A DNA stretch of 64,000 bases from Sulfitobacter sp. BSw21498 (lineage in GTDB: Bacteria > Pseudomonadota > Alphaproteobacteria > Rhodobacterales > Rhodobacteraceae), in contig NZ_CP040753.1 in assembly GCF_006064855.1 (NCBI RefSeq), positions 2,046,001 to 2,110,000 on the forward strand, written 5' to 3'. Below are positions 17,921-25,657 of this stretch, piece after piece. The notes beneath the pieces are model-generated. The model ran no database searches. It had not been told where the DNA came from and saw only the letters and a program-made list of their open reading frames with translations. Position 1 is the stretch's first letter, and every line of letters starts with the position of its first letter. A program made the translations under genes and the position numbers.

Positions 17921-18176
17921 TCCGCCTTCCACACCGCAGAAAGAATTTGAATCCGTTACCATTTGAATGTCGGCTGTCGGCGTTGACCCAATTTTATCGC
18001 GCACCTGCGGCGAATTCACACTTTCCGCCCGTTGTGTTTATCTTCGCAAACGGCCCTAACCGGCCTTTGAACCAGCCTTCCAATGCCGCAGCGCGGCTTC
18101 CCCAGACCGGCCGTTCGTGCATCATGCAGCATTTTGTTGACTCAATTATCGGTCGGCGGACTCTGCTGCCTTTCAT
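17921..18176 (+). repeat. Dispersed degenerate repeat, copy A
   Basis: Contains CGCCTTCCACACCGCAGAA, CCGTTACCATTTGAATGTC, CGCGCACCTGCGGCGAATTC and TGTGTTTATCTTCGCAAACG. Copy B at 36279-36430 matches closely over about 140 bases and copy C at 12484-12830 is a reversed, more diverged version. No coding frame is conserved between copies as far as I can see. Confidence 0.65.
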
Positions 18177-18294
18177 GGCATCCGATTAAATGTCTTTTTT
18201 ACGGAAGGCATTAAGTAGCTGCATCTTCTACCAAAGTCCGCCGCCGATAGCCGCAATGAAGGGCTTACTGGTAATCCCAGCACTTATTACACTA

Positions 18295-18813
18295 CTAATG
18301 ATTTCCCTGTCGCGCAGGAATGGCGGTCGTCGTCAACCCGAGAACCAGCCAATCCTGCATACCGCCGCGATAATAATAGATACGCTCAGGCGGAAATCCG
18401 TCGCCTACCATTGTGTGAAACGCGGAGGGACTCTGCGGGCAAGCGGGACCGTTGCAGAACGCCACCACTTTTTTGGCAGAGGAGCAAACCCACCCCTTGG
18501 CGGCTCGTGAACAGCCCAGTTCGTCAAGCCTGTGCGTCACTTCGCTAAATGGAATTGAGATGCTCCCGGGAATGGTTGCCTTTAGGCGCCATTCGGGCTC
18601 TCGCATGTCGACGACGAGAAACTCTGGATCAGCCAGCGCTGCAAGAACCTCGAGTTCTCCCGCAGGGTTAATGCCTGGAATTGGGATTATCGGCTGCAGC
18701 ACCCCAGTGATAAGCTGCATTTCATTCTTCTGACGGATGATTTCGACAGGTCCATCTGCCGTATTGACGACGAGCTTCGTCTCGTCCCCTGTGATCTTGA
18801 GCAGATCAGGCAT
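18295..18813 (-). CDS. Rhodanese-domain protein
   Basis: 172 residues from the ATG at 18813 behind AAAGGAG; the frame is open upstream but that part is not conserved-looking. The rhodanese domain covers about residues 60-165: LVVDMREPEWRLKATIPGSI (the CH2A-like start), then AFCNGPACPQS with the active-site Cys, and YYYRGGMQDW near the end. It probably handles sulfane sulfur or thiol transfer. No signal peptide is obvious. It follows the cytochrome c gene on the same strand after 165 bases and may be co-transcribed. Confidence 0.85.
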   Translation of the reverse strand: MPDLLKITGDETKLVVNTADGPVEIIRQKNEMQLITGVLQPIIPIPGINPAGELEVLAALADPEFLVVDMREPEWRLKATIPGSISIPFSEVTHRLDELGCSRAAKGWVCSSAKKVVAFCNGPACPQSPSAFHTMVGDGFPPERIYYYRGGMQDWLVLGLTTTAIPARQGNH

Positions 18814-18978
18814 GGGCTTACTCCTTTGAGTTTCTCGAGTTCGATTAACGGTGCAACCAATGTTGTCTTCGAAGTCCACGCCCATCGGTAACAGAACTGG
18901 ATCAGGGGCTGAGCGGCATGAGCCTTTCGGCCGCTCAATTCGCGTCGCCAAATGGCGCAGCAGGACAGGCGCATCAAG

Positions 18979-19521
18979 TCAGTTTGCGCCGCCAACGGGC
19001 GTCTTAAGATAGGCGATCAGGTCGGCCATGTCTTCACCGGACATTGACCATCGCGGCATCGCGGGGTCGAGACGCTCACCAGCTGGGTCGACGCCATCCG
19101 TAATTGCGCGGCGAAGCAGGTCTTCGGTATAGCTATCGTGGTCGCCATGATCGTCGCCATCGCCATCTTCGTCCAAATGCACACCGAACAGGGCGGCGGC
19201 GGTCAGATCTGGCGCGGAATTCCAGAATTTCGGCGTCAGACGCCCACCCTTGCGATCGGCACCGTGACAGGCAACACATCCACCCGCCGACATGCTCATG
19301 TGCATTGTCCCGCCCTGGAGTGATATCGGTTGGCCGGATGCGCTCGTCGCAGTGAAATAGATGCGCTCGCCGTTGCTCATAAACTCTGACGGCCAATCGG
19401 CGCGATTGGTCATTGGGCCGAAACCAAGGTTAAGCGCCGCGACCAGCGCAACGCCCAAGACAAGCACGATGCCTCCGAGGCGAACCGAGCGACGGTTAAA
19501 GGGATGCGGTCTTTGAGACAA
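18979..19521 (-). CDS. Membrane-anchored c-type cytochrome
   Basis: 180 residues from a TTG at 19521 with the strong ribosome site GAGGAGG eight bases before it; no ATG fits. One N-terminal membrane segment (GGIVLVLGVALVAALNLGFG) anchors a periplasmic domain with a single haem motif CVACH and a late MPRWSM as likely Met ligand. An Asp/His-rich insert (DEDGDGDDHGDHDS) between haem and Met could bind cations. It resembles cytochromes that carry electrons to oxidases or reductases. It lies upstream of the rhodanese gene and downstream of the EF-hand gene on the same strand. Confidence 0.88.
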   Translation of the reverse strand: MSQRPHPFNRRSVRLGGIVLVLGVALVAALNLGFGPMTNRADWPSEFMSNGERIYFTATSASGQPISLQGGTMHMSMSAGGCVACHGADRKGGRLTPKFWNSAPDLTAAALFGVHLDEDGDGDDHGDHDSYTEDLLRRAITDGVDPAGERLDPAMPRWSMSGEDMADLIAYLKTPVGGAN

Positions 19522-19686
19522 TCAGGGGTCCTCCTCGTCGGGGGCTGGTAGGGCGAAGGAGGACAGAATCCATCCTCGGGCGTGATCAACATGTTTGGCA
19601 GCTCGGCGCTTTAAGCCAACTTTACAAAGTTTTTACCGCTCACGGGGACCGATGTGGGCGCCGGCATCACGCCGACGCAGAAACGC

Positions 19687-20247
19687 TTAGTTGTCAGTTT
19701 TCATGGTGTCGTTATCTTCTTGCTGGTCCTTCATCATTCCCATCTTTGCGCGCATCTTCTCCATGCGATCCATCATTTCCGCTGGTGCGGTCATTTCTTC
19801 AGCCGTAACAGCACCGTCACCGTCCGCATCAAGATGCTGGAACTTATCCACCATCATTTCGCGGATCATCGCGCTGTGAAGAGTTTCGAATTCCGCTATT
19901 GAGAGCGCGCTGTCACCGTCACTGTCAAATTCCGTCAACTTGGCCTGCAGTTGAGTACGCATTTCATCGGGTGTCACGGTGCCGTCGCCATCCGCATCAA
20001 ACATTTGCATCATGTCGCCGCCCATAGGACCCATACTGCCCATCATGCCACCGCCCATCATTTCGCCATGCATCCGTTTCATCATCCCCATCATGCCCAT
20101 CATTTCAGGGCCCCCACTGTGCATCATCCCGGCCTGCTCATTCGATCCGGCTTTACCTTTGTGCCCGTGATGGGTTTCTGCGAAAGCGGCGCCGCCGATA
20201 ACTGTGGCAGCCAAGGTAGCCGCAGCGATAAAAATTTTATGTTTCAT
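19687..20247 (-). CDS. Periplasmic EF-hand protein with a Met-rich segment
   Basis: 186 residues with a clean signal peptide (MKHKIFIAAATLAATVIGGA ending AFA). Residues of about 40-80 are rich in Met, Gly and His (for example MMGMMGMMKRMHGEMMGGG), which suggests copper(I) or silver binding. Three EF-hand loops follow: DADGDGTVTPDE, DSDGDSALSIAE and DADGDGAVTAEE. It is probably a calcium- or copper-buffering protein of the periplasm. Its promoter region contains a perfect FNR-type box 66 bases upstream of the start, so low-oxygen control is likely. The divergent neighbour is a LuxR-type regulator. Confidence 0.85.
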   Translation of the reverse strand: MKHKIFIAAATLAATVIGGAAFAETHHGHKGKAGSNEQAGMMHSGGPEMMGMMGMMKRMHGEMMGGGMMGSMGPMGGDMMQMFDADGDGTVTPDEMRTQLQAKLTEFDSDGDSALSIAEFETLHSAMIREMMVDKFQHLDADGDGAVTAEEMTAPAEMMDRMEKMRAKMGMMKDQQEDNDTMKTDN

Positions 20248-20301
20248 AGTAAGGTAATCCTCATGGATTGGTTACGTGGGGCTACCTATGGCACTACTTC
20301 G

Positions 20302-20415
20302 TTGGCAACGTATTGATGTGGATCAACCCTCGAGTATCAAATCACTTCCAAGTCATTCGGATGCCAGAATCTCACATCGCCGAAATACGCATTACTATGG
20401 GCCGAACGGAGAGCT
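20302..20415 (-). promoter_or_regulatory. FNR/Dnr-type box and duplicated promoter region, copy 2
   Basis: TTGATGTGGATCAA at 20313-20326 is a perfect TTGAT-N4-ATCAA site, the consensus of FNR/FnrL and close to Dnr sites. It lies between the divergent EF-hand gene and the LuxR-type gene, nearer the former. The surrounding about 115 bases are the counterpart of 17771-17900. Confidence 0.7.
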
Positions 20416-20528
20416 TACCGCGCTAAAGGTAAGCTGAGCGTAGTAGCAATGAAGTTACGCCTTTGCGGGGCCGGTTATTCAGCCGGCCCCCATCCCTTTT
20501 ACCTCAACGCAATGATGTGGACAGATCT

Positions 20529-21080
20529 ATGAACAAGCGCGGAAGCATCGCCCTTTGGGTTATCGCAGCACTACAGGCAACCGTAGCGCTCTTCTTTACC
20601 TTCTGTTTCGTTCTGGACGCACTGGGGCTCGAGCCGGCAATCCTGACATGGCAAAGCCATGAGTATCAGCAGACTGTTTTGGCAATCGGGCTGAACTTGG
20701 GCGTGGCTCTGGGCTGGATCGCATTGAAGATGAGCCTGAACCGGGCCCGCCTTGCCGAAGAAAAGATGCAGAGATGCACGTCGGAATTCTCGCAACTCAT
20801 GGCCGCCCATTTCGCCGCTTGGGGCCTGACGCCGGCTGAACGGGATGTGGCATTGTTCCTTATCAAAGGGCTAAGCACGCGCGATATCGCCGAAATCCGC
20901 GGCACGTCGGAAGGCACGATCAAAGCCCAGACCAACGCGATCTATCGCAAGGCTGGCGTGACCGGGCGCACGCAATTGCTCAGCACGTTTATAGAGGACC
21001 TGATGGATGATGCACTGCTACCGGCGGACGATCTGCAGGCCGAGGGTATTAGAAGCCCGGCGATGGCCGCAGTAGTGTGA
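20529..21080 (+). CDS. Membrane-anchored LuxR-type transcriptional regulator
   Basis: 183 residues from the ATG at 20529. Two membrane helices come first (IALWVIAALQATVALFFTFC, then VLAIGLNLGVALGWIAL), followed by a short linker and a LuxR/GerE helix-turn-helix (GLTPAERDVALFLIKGLSTR, then TSEGTIKAQTNAIYRKAGV). No receiver or autoinducer domain is present. Such short membrane-tethered LuxR proteins occur in Rhodobacteraceae; their ligands are unknown. It is divergent from the EF-hand gene and could control it or the genes downstream. Confidence 0.85.
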   Translation: MNKRGSIALWVIAALQATVALFFTFCFVLDALGLEPAILTWQSHEYQQTVLAIGLNLGVALGWIALKMSLNRARLAEEKMQRCTSEFSQLMAAHFAAWGLTPAERDVALFLIKGLSTRDIAEIRGTSEGTIKAQTNAIYRKAGVTGRTQLLSTFIEDLMDDALLPADDLQAEGIRSPAMAAVV

Positions 21081-21169
21081 CCAATGGCCTTCTGAGCACA
21101 ATTTAGTGGAAGGCGCATTGACGCGTAATCCTGACGGGGCTTTCTGAAAGGGCTGTAAGCGGCATCAAC

Positions 21170-21325
21170 TCAGGAGGCTTGGTCGTCCTCCTTGAGCACT
21201 TTCTGTGGATTCTTTGAATCGAACTCTTCGGGCCTGTGAGCGGCTCCCTCGTGATCGTCCTGTGCATTATGCCGCTTGCGGTGCGGCGGGCGCTTTTCTT
21301 TGGCGTAGTCTGGTTCGTTTGGCAT
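21170..21325 (-). CDS. Small hydrophilic protein (51 residues)
   Basis: The minus strand encodes MPNEPDYAKEKRPPHRKRHN and continues to ...VLKEDDQAS before a TGA at 21170-21172. The ATG at 21325 has GGAG seven bases upstream. The product is highly charged with a basic N-terminal half and an acidic C-terminal half, without membrane segments. Start context and composition favour a real gene, but I recognise no family. It lies between the LuxR-type gene and the DUF305 gene. Confidence 0.45.
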   Translation of the reverse strand: MPNEPDYAKEKRPPHRKRHNAQDDHEGAAHRPEEFDSKNPQKVLKEDDQAS

Positions 21326-21572
21326 CGGGTGCTCCGTTCTCTAATAGCGCGCTGAGCCGGCTAATTGGCTTCAGAGGCATCTTTTACCCAGAACTCAAAC
21401 TGTCTGATAAATGTTCCAGCCAAGCCCAGTGCGCCGTGCTTACCTCTCTGGCCTTTTGTTAAGAAGCACATGCTTCAGCGAAAATCTGGGTACGCCTCAT
21501 CCCGTTGCGCAACTTATCCGACCGGAACCATAGCGGCTCTTCCGCGTTGCCAACACTAACCAAAGGAGAACG

Positions 21573-22079
21573 ATGATGACTTCACAGCGCCAAGCGACTG
21601 CAAATTTGGTTCACAATGGAGAATATTCCGATCTACGGTTCGTCAATATGATGTCCGCCCATCATGCGATGGCGGTATCAATGGCCGAGGTTGCGGTGGA
21701 AAAAGGCGAGCACAACGAACTCGTCCAGTTCGCAAAGACCATGATCGAAGATCAGAAGAAAGAAATCGAAACGCTTGATGGCATAATCGAAGACCTTGAT
21801 GGCCCTGATGAAGTCGCGACGGAAACCCATCCCCATGAGCGCAGCATGCTCGGGATGGACAGCCCAGAAGAACTCGCAAAAAAGGCACCCTTCGACAAAG
21901 CATTCATCGATTCACAACTGCCGCACCATGCCTCTGCAATTGAAATGGCAGCGGTCGCTCTGAAACAGAGTTCCAACAGCGACATCAAGAAGCTTTCGAG
22001 GAGCATTATCGATGCTCAGGCCCAAGAGATCGGCAAAATGATCGACTGGCGCCATAGCTGGTACGGTGAAAAAGGCTGA
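21573..22079 (+). CDS. DUF305-family protein (two His-His motifs)
   Basis: 168 residues starting at ATGATG behind AAAGGAG. Two copies of the DUF305 helix pair are present: MMSAHHAMAVSMAEVAVEKG near residue 26 and QLPHHASAIEMAAVALKQ near residue 110. The family is ferritin-like and often linked to copper or other metal stress. There is no signal peptide, so this member is probably cytoplasmic, unlike the exported DUF305 at 35071-35439. It precedes the complex-I-like operon by 163 bases. Confidence 0.85.
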   Translation: MMTSQRQATANLVHNGEYSDLRFVNMMSAHHAMAVSMAEVAVEKGEHNELVQFAKTMIEDQKKEIETLDGIIEDLDGPDEVATETHPHERSMLGMDSPEELAKKAPFDKAFIDSQLPHHASAIEMAAVALKQSSNSDIKKLSRSIIDAQAQEIGKMIDWRHSWYGEKG

Positions 22080-22242
22080 TTTTTGCCAGCAAGATAGCCT
22101 TCCTGTGATCTGGCCTACTGTTTGATGTCACACCCACTGGGCACGCTGGCCTCAGAAAAAGTGCAAGGGTCCAGCGGGAAGAAGGCTTTTATAGTTCGCG
22201 CCGATAGGTAACCTTGCTTGGGCATAAGGGATACCAAAATTC

Positions 22243-22584
22243 ATGACGACATTGATCGCCATCATTTTGATCTTTGCATTCTCAATGCTGTTCACCGCAG
22301 CATTGCGCGCAGGCGGTAAGGGTCCGAGCACCTATCCTCAGAAGCGCCCTATACTCGGGGGCAGTGATCCTGAGACCCATGCATGGCAACGTTTCCACGT
22401 CCGGTACTACACCATGACGCTGCTGTTCGTCGCCTTCGAGATGGAGATGATGTTCATGTATCCTTGGGCCGTGGTTTTTGTAGAGGAAGGCCCCAAGGCG
22501 CTGGCAGAGATGGGTATGTTCTTGGTCATTCTATCGGTCGGGATCGTTTATGGCTGGCGGGAGGGAATATTTCGGTGGGAATGA
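22243..22584 (+). CDS. Complex-I-like subunit A (NuoA family)
   Basis: 113 residues with three membrane helices. The central part HAWQRFHVRYYTMTLLFVAF then EMEMMFMYPWAVVF is the NuoA signature (usual FDVE replaced by FEME). The loop after helix 1, which in quinone-reducing complex I carries a conserved Cys, here reads RPILGGSDPETHAWQ without Cys. First gene of an eight-gene operon; its stop overlaps the next start (ATGA at 22581-22584). A NuoA is not part of Mrp antiporters, which favours a complex-I ancestry for the whole cluster. Confidence 0.88.
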   Translation: MTTLIAIILIFAFSMLFTAALRAGGKGPSTYPQKRPILGGSDPETHAWQRFHVRYYTMTLLFVAFEMEMMFMYPWAVVFVEEGPKALAEMGMFLVILSVGIVYGWREGIFRWE

Positions 22585-23603
22585 GCTGGCTTGCAAAAAT
22601 GGCAGGGCTGGCCGAAGTGCCGGTGTTTGTAGCCTTTGGCGAGGGTGCCCCTGCCGATGCTGCGAGCGTGCTGGCTAAAACCCCCGGATTGCGCGTTGTT
22701 GAGACGCCGCGAGCCGCAGCGGTTTTGTTGGTTGTAGGCACGATACCAGAGGCTCTTATTCCTCAACTACACCGCCTGCATGACCAGTTGCCGCACCCCC
22801 GCGCCAGCGCTCTCTGGCATTCACGGAATGAGTTGCCAGGCGCTACGAGAATAGAAGAAATAGCGAAAATCAGCGTTTTGCTGAGGGCAATTCACAGAGA
22901 TCTGCTGGTTGGCAGTCTCAAGACCGAGCCCGACTTTTTGCCAGATGCCCCGCCAAACGAGTGGCGCGGGATCGGGCCACATGGTCAGGGCGGTAAAGGC
23001 ATGATGGGCGGCACGCCTTTTGGAAGGCCGATGGCGATGACAGCCGCCGATCTGCGGGATGGGCTGGAGCTTGATGCCTACACAGCAGATTTCGGTCCTT
23101 TTCTCCCCATGCTCCCGCCCGGGCTCGTCCTGACCCTCACTCTCCAAGGTGACATGATACAGAACGTTGCGGTTGCGCATCCGCCGTTCGAAACCCAGGA
23201 ACAACGCGGTTGGGTTCTACTCAATCTTCTGGGACTGCCCGCACTGGCCGAACGGATGTTACGCGCCACCAACATCGGCAATGCGACCCTCAAACGGCTG
23301 ATCCGCTTATCGGGCGCGCGGGCAGCAATCCCCGAAGGGTTGGGGCGCACTCATGACGGATCGGACGTACGCACGCGCTTTGATCTGCTGACCGGCACCT
23401 CAGAACCCATTTTTACCCTGCACGTCCAGCAAACAGGCCTTGATGATCTATTGATCGGTCTGGAATGGCACGAAGCCATGCTGGTTTTGAACAGCTTTGA
23501 CAACGCATCGCTGCGCGCCATCTGCGCCAATACCTCTGTTCCTGAGCCCGATGCAATGGCGGGCGGCATGGATCACGGCGTTCATGCAGGGCACATGTCA
23601 TGA
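22581..23603 (+). CDS. Degenerate NuoB/NuoD-like fusion protein of the complex-I-like operon
   Basis: 340 residues from the ATG at 22581. Residues of about 38-75 (ETPRAAAVLLVVGTIPEALI followed by PQLHRLHDQLP) resemble the nucleotide-like fold of NuoB, but the four Cys ligands of cluster N2 are absent. Residues of about 150-200 (PFGRPMAMTAADLRDGLELD, then LPPGLVLTLTLQGDMIQN) resemble the start of NuoD. The quinone-site His and the rest of NuoD are not recognisable. The C-terminus is Met/His-rich (AMAGGMDHGVHAGHMS). The protein would occupy the position of the connecting module without an Fe-S cluster. The homology is judged from pattern only. Confidence 0.6.
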   Translation: MSWLAKMAGLAEVPVFVAFGEGAPADAASVLAKTPGLRVVETPRAAAVLLVVGTIPEALIPQLHRLHDQLPHPRASALWHSRNELPGATRIEEIAKISVLLRAIHRDLLVGSLKTEPDFLPDAPPNEWRGIGPHGQGGKGMMGGTPFGRPMAMTAADLRDGLELDAYTADFGPFLPMLPPGLVLTLTLQGDMIQNVAVAHPPFETQEQRGWVLLNLLGLPALAERMLRATNIGNATLKRLIRLSGARAAIPEGLGRTHDGSDVRTRFDLLTGTSEPIFTLHVQQTGLDDLLIGLEWHEAMLVLNSFDNASLRAICANTSVPEPDAMAGGMDHGVHAGHMS

Positions 23604-24514
23604 GCGTCGCCCTCACCCTGATGATAATGCTCGTATTCATGACCGCCGGCATGCTTATCGCTTCGGTTCTGGACACGTTTTTCTACCGATGGCTGGCCGG
23701 ACGAGCTGGGGGCAGTTTGCTAACGCCGCTCTATGCCGCTGCGGCGGAAGTGTCTCGGCAACGCATTTCGACCGAGGCGCCAGACAGAATGAACTGGTTC
23801 CTGTCCATCTCGGGTTTTCTGACGCTCGGTGCGATTGGTCTCGCTGTCGTACCGCTCGGGCCAGAGTCTGCAGTGATTGGCCTCGAAACCAGTGTAGTAC
23901 TGTGGGGGGCGTGCGAGTCCCTCGTGGTTGTGCTTGTGTTTTTGCACGGCTGGTCACCCAATTCCCCACTCGCCCTGATCGGGGCCTATCGCTACGTCGC
24001 TATTGGGCTGCCGATCATGCTGCTTAGCATGTTTGTCCTGATCGCCGCCGCACTGCCTGCAGAGTCGCTTGATCTACGCGCTATCGTGACGTCGCAAGAA
24101 GACCTATGGAACGTGATCCGCCAACCGCTTGGGCTGCCCCTCTTCATACTGTTGGGACTGTCACTTACGCTGCGCGGACCACTCGACTACGCCGACAGTG
24201 CCGACCTTGCAGGCGGCACGTCCATCGAAGATTCAGGCGCTAATCGGGCTGGTTGGCAGGTGGCAAGAATGTCCATGTTAGTTGGCTTTTCTGCCGTGGC
24301 CGCCTCGGCGTTTCTGGGCGGCTATCTCGGGCCGGTCCTTCCGGGAGTTGTCTGGCTCGCGTTCAAAACACTAACCATCATGATTGTCATTATCGCCCTG
24401 TCTCATCTGCTGGCGCGTATGCCCGTAGCACGGATGCTCGGGCTGATCTGGAAGGTCCTGCTGCCAATTGCCTTCCTGGACTTGTTGCTGGCCGGACTGG
24501 TGGCGCTGGCATGA
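23600..24514 (+). CDS. Complex-I-like subunit H (NuoH family, divergent)
   Basis: 304 residues with about eight membrane helices, starting in an ATGA overlap. The segment RGPLDYADSADLAGGT aligns with the NuoH loop R.PFDLPEAE.ELV.GY, with Glu replaced by Asp or lost; the charged quinone-channel loops are much reduced. The C-terminal helices are standard (LLARMPVARMLGLIWKVLLP). In normal complex I this subunit links quinone chemistry to the proton pumps, so the loss of acidic residues suggests another coupling mode. Confidence 0.75.
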   Translation: MSVALTLMIMLVFMTAGMLIASVLDTFFYRWLAGRAGGSLLTPLYAAAAEVSRQRISTEAPDRMNWFLSISGFLTLGAIGLAVVPLGPESAVIGLETSVVLWGACESLVVVLVFLHGWSPNSPLALIGAYRYVAIGLPIMLLSMFVLIAAALPAESLDLRAIVTSQEDLWNVIRQPLGLPLFILLGLSLTLRGPLDYADSADLAGGTSIEDSGANRAGWQVARMSMLVGFSAVAASAFLGGYLGPVLPGVVWLAFKTLTIMIVIIALSHLLARMPVARMLGLIWKVLLPIAFLDLLLAGLVALA

Positions 24515-25350
24515 CGGATATTGCTTTCTATATCCTCTCGGCGATCGCCATCTGGAGCGGTTGGCGGGTTTTTCGGGTCGACTCGATGATCCGTGCAACG
24601 TTCGCGCTGATGGTTTCGTTCATCTGTGTCGGTGCCATCGCGCTATTGATGTCTGCCGATTACATCGGCGTCGCCACGGTCTTTATGATGGCGGTCGAGA
24701 TGATGGTCATGGGTCTTTTCATGGTGATGTTCATGATGAACCCGGCAGGCCTGAACCCGATGCAGATGGTGCATCAATACCGCCTGTCGATAGGAGCGGG
24801 CATTGTAGCTTTCATCGGCCTCACAGTCGCGGTGCTGGCAACTGACCTACCGCATAATCCCCTGCCTGCGGGCCGGGATACCATGCGTGATCTGGGCATC
24901 AACCTGCTGGGCAGCTCGATGCTGATATTTGAGACCGCCGGGGTGACGCTATTGGCGACCATGCTCGGCGCTGTCATCTTATCGAGCCGCCGTGGCCGGT
25001 TTGGAGTGTCGGACGAGGGTGCTATCCCCCCAGGGCTTCATCCGGGCGGAACGCCTGCGGGGCGCAAGGTGGAGGAAGGCGGTGGCCACGGAGGGCACGG
25101 AGGGCATGGAGGCCACGGAGGGCATGGTGGTCATGACAAGATGACTGACAAGAAGGACGGCGGCCAAGGCATTGGCCATATGGGTCACGAGATGGCCGAC
25201 GACGACACGGCGTTGTCAGCAGAGCATACGGGTCACGTGGGACACACAACCGGCGCTAACCCCGAAGGCGCCGATCCAAAGAAGCCCAGACAAGAGCCTG
25301 CACCGGACCCGCATGAAGGTCACGGCGCCAGGCCGAAGAAGGAGCCTTGA
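24511..25350 (+). CDS. Complex-I-like subunit J with a His/Gly-rich C-terminal tail
   Basis: 279 residues; the first about 170 form five membrane helices with YIGVATVFMMAVEMMVMGLF at the place of NuoJ helix 3. From about residue 190 an unusual hydrophilic tail begins: tandem GGH units (GGGHGGHGGHGGHGGHGGHD), then GHMGHEM, HTGHVGHTT and HEGHGARPKKEP. Such His-rich tracts bind Ni, Cu or Zn. Usual NuoJ proteins have no such extension. The start overlaps the upstream stop (ATGA at 24511-24514) and the next start follows after two bases. Confidence 0.85.
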   Translation: MTDIAFYILSAIAIWSGWRVFRVDSMIRATFALMVSFICVGAIALLMSADYIGVATVFMMAVEMMVMGLFMVMFMMNPAGLNPMQMVHQYRLSIGAGIVAFIGLTVAVLATDLPHNPLPAGRDTMRDLGINLLGSSMLIFETAGVTLLATMLGAVILSSRRGRFGVSDEGAIPPGLHPGGTPAGRKVEEGGGHGGHGGHGGHGGHGGHDKMTDKKDGGQGIGHMGHEMADDDTALSAEHTGHVGHTTGANPEGADPKKPRQEPAPDPHEGHGARPKKEP

Positions 25351-25351
25351 T

Positions 25352-25657
25352 ATGACTTTGACGGCCATATTGATTGTCGCGTCGGCGCTCTTTGGCATCG
25401 GTTTGTTCGGTGCGTTGTCACAGAAATCTTTTGTAATGCTGATGATGGGCTTGGAGCTGATGCTAAATGGCACCCTACTCGCGGCTGTGGGGTTTTGGGC
25501 CTTTACCCTTGAAGGGGCGCCTGAGGGACAATTGCTTGCGATCCTGATCATGGCAGTGATGGCAGTCGAACTGGCAATCGGCTTTGCCTTGGTTGTTGCC
25601 GTCTATCGCAAGCGTCAAGCGGACGTGATTGAAGCGCTCGGGACGCTGAAAGAATGA
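25352..25657 (+). CDS. Complex-I-like subunit K (NuoK family)
   Basis: 101 residues with three membrane helices. The motif SFVMLMMGLELMLNGTLLA carries the Glu of NuoK helix 2 (GLELMLN), and a second Glu is present in MAVMAVELAIGFALVV. Both conserved acidic residues needed for proton transfer in complex I are therefore kept. It starts at an ATG two bases after subunit J and its stop overlaps subunit L. Confidence 0.9.
   Translation: MTLTAILIVASALFGIGLFGALSQKSFVMLMMGLELMLNGTLLAAVGFWAFTLEGAPEGQLLAILIMAVMAVELAIGFALVVAVYRKRQADVIEALGTLKE

Noticed and set aside
25078-25140. Tandem GGCCACGGA-like repeats as a possible CRISPR or phase-variable tract
   Set aside because: They encode the in-frame His/Gly tail of NuoJ with varying codons; no spacer structure or homopolymer slip site.
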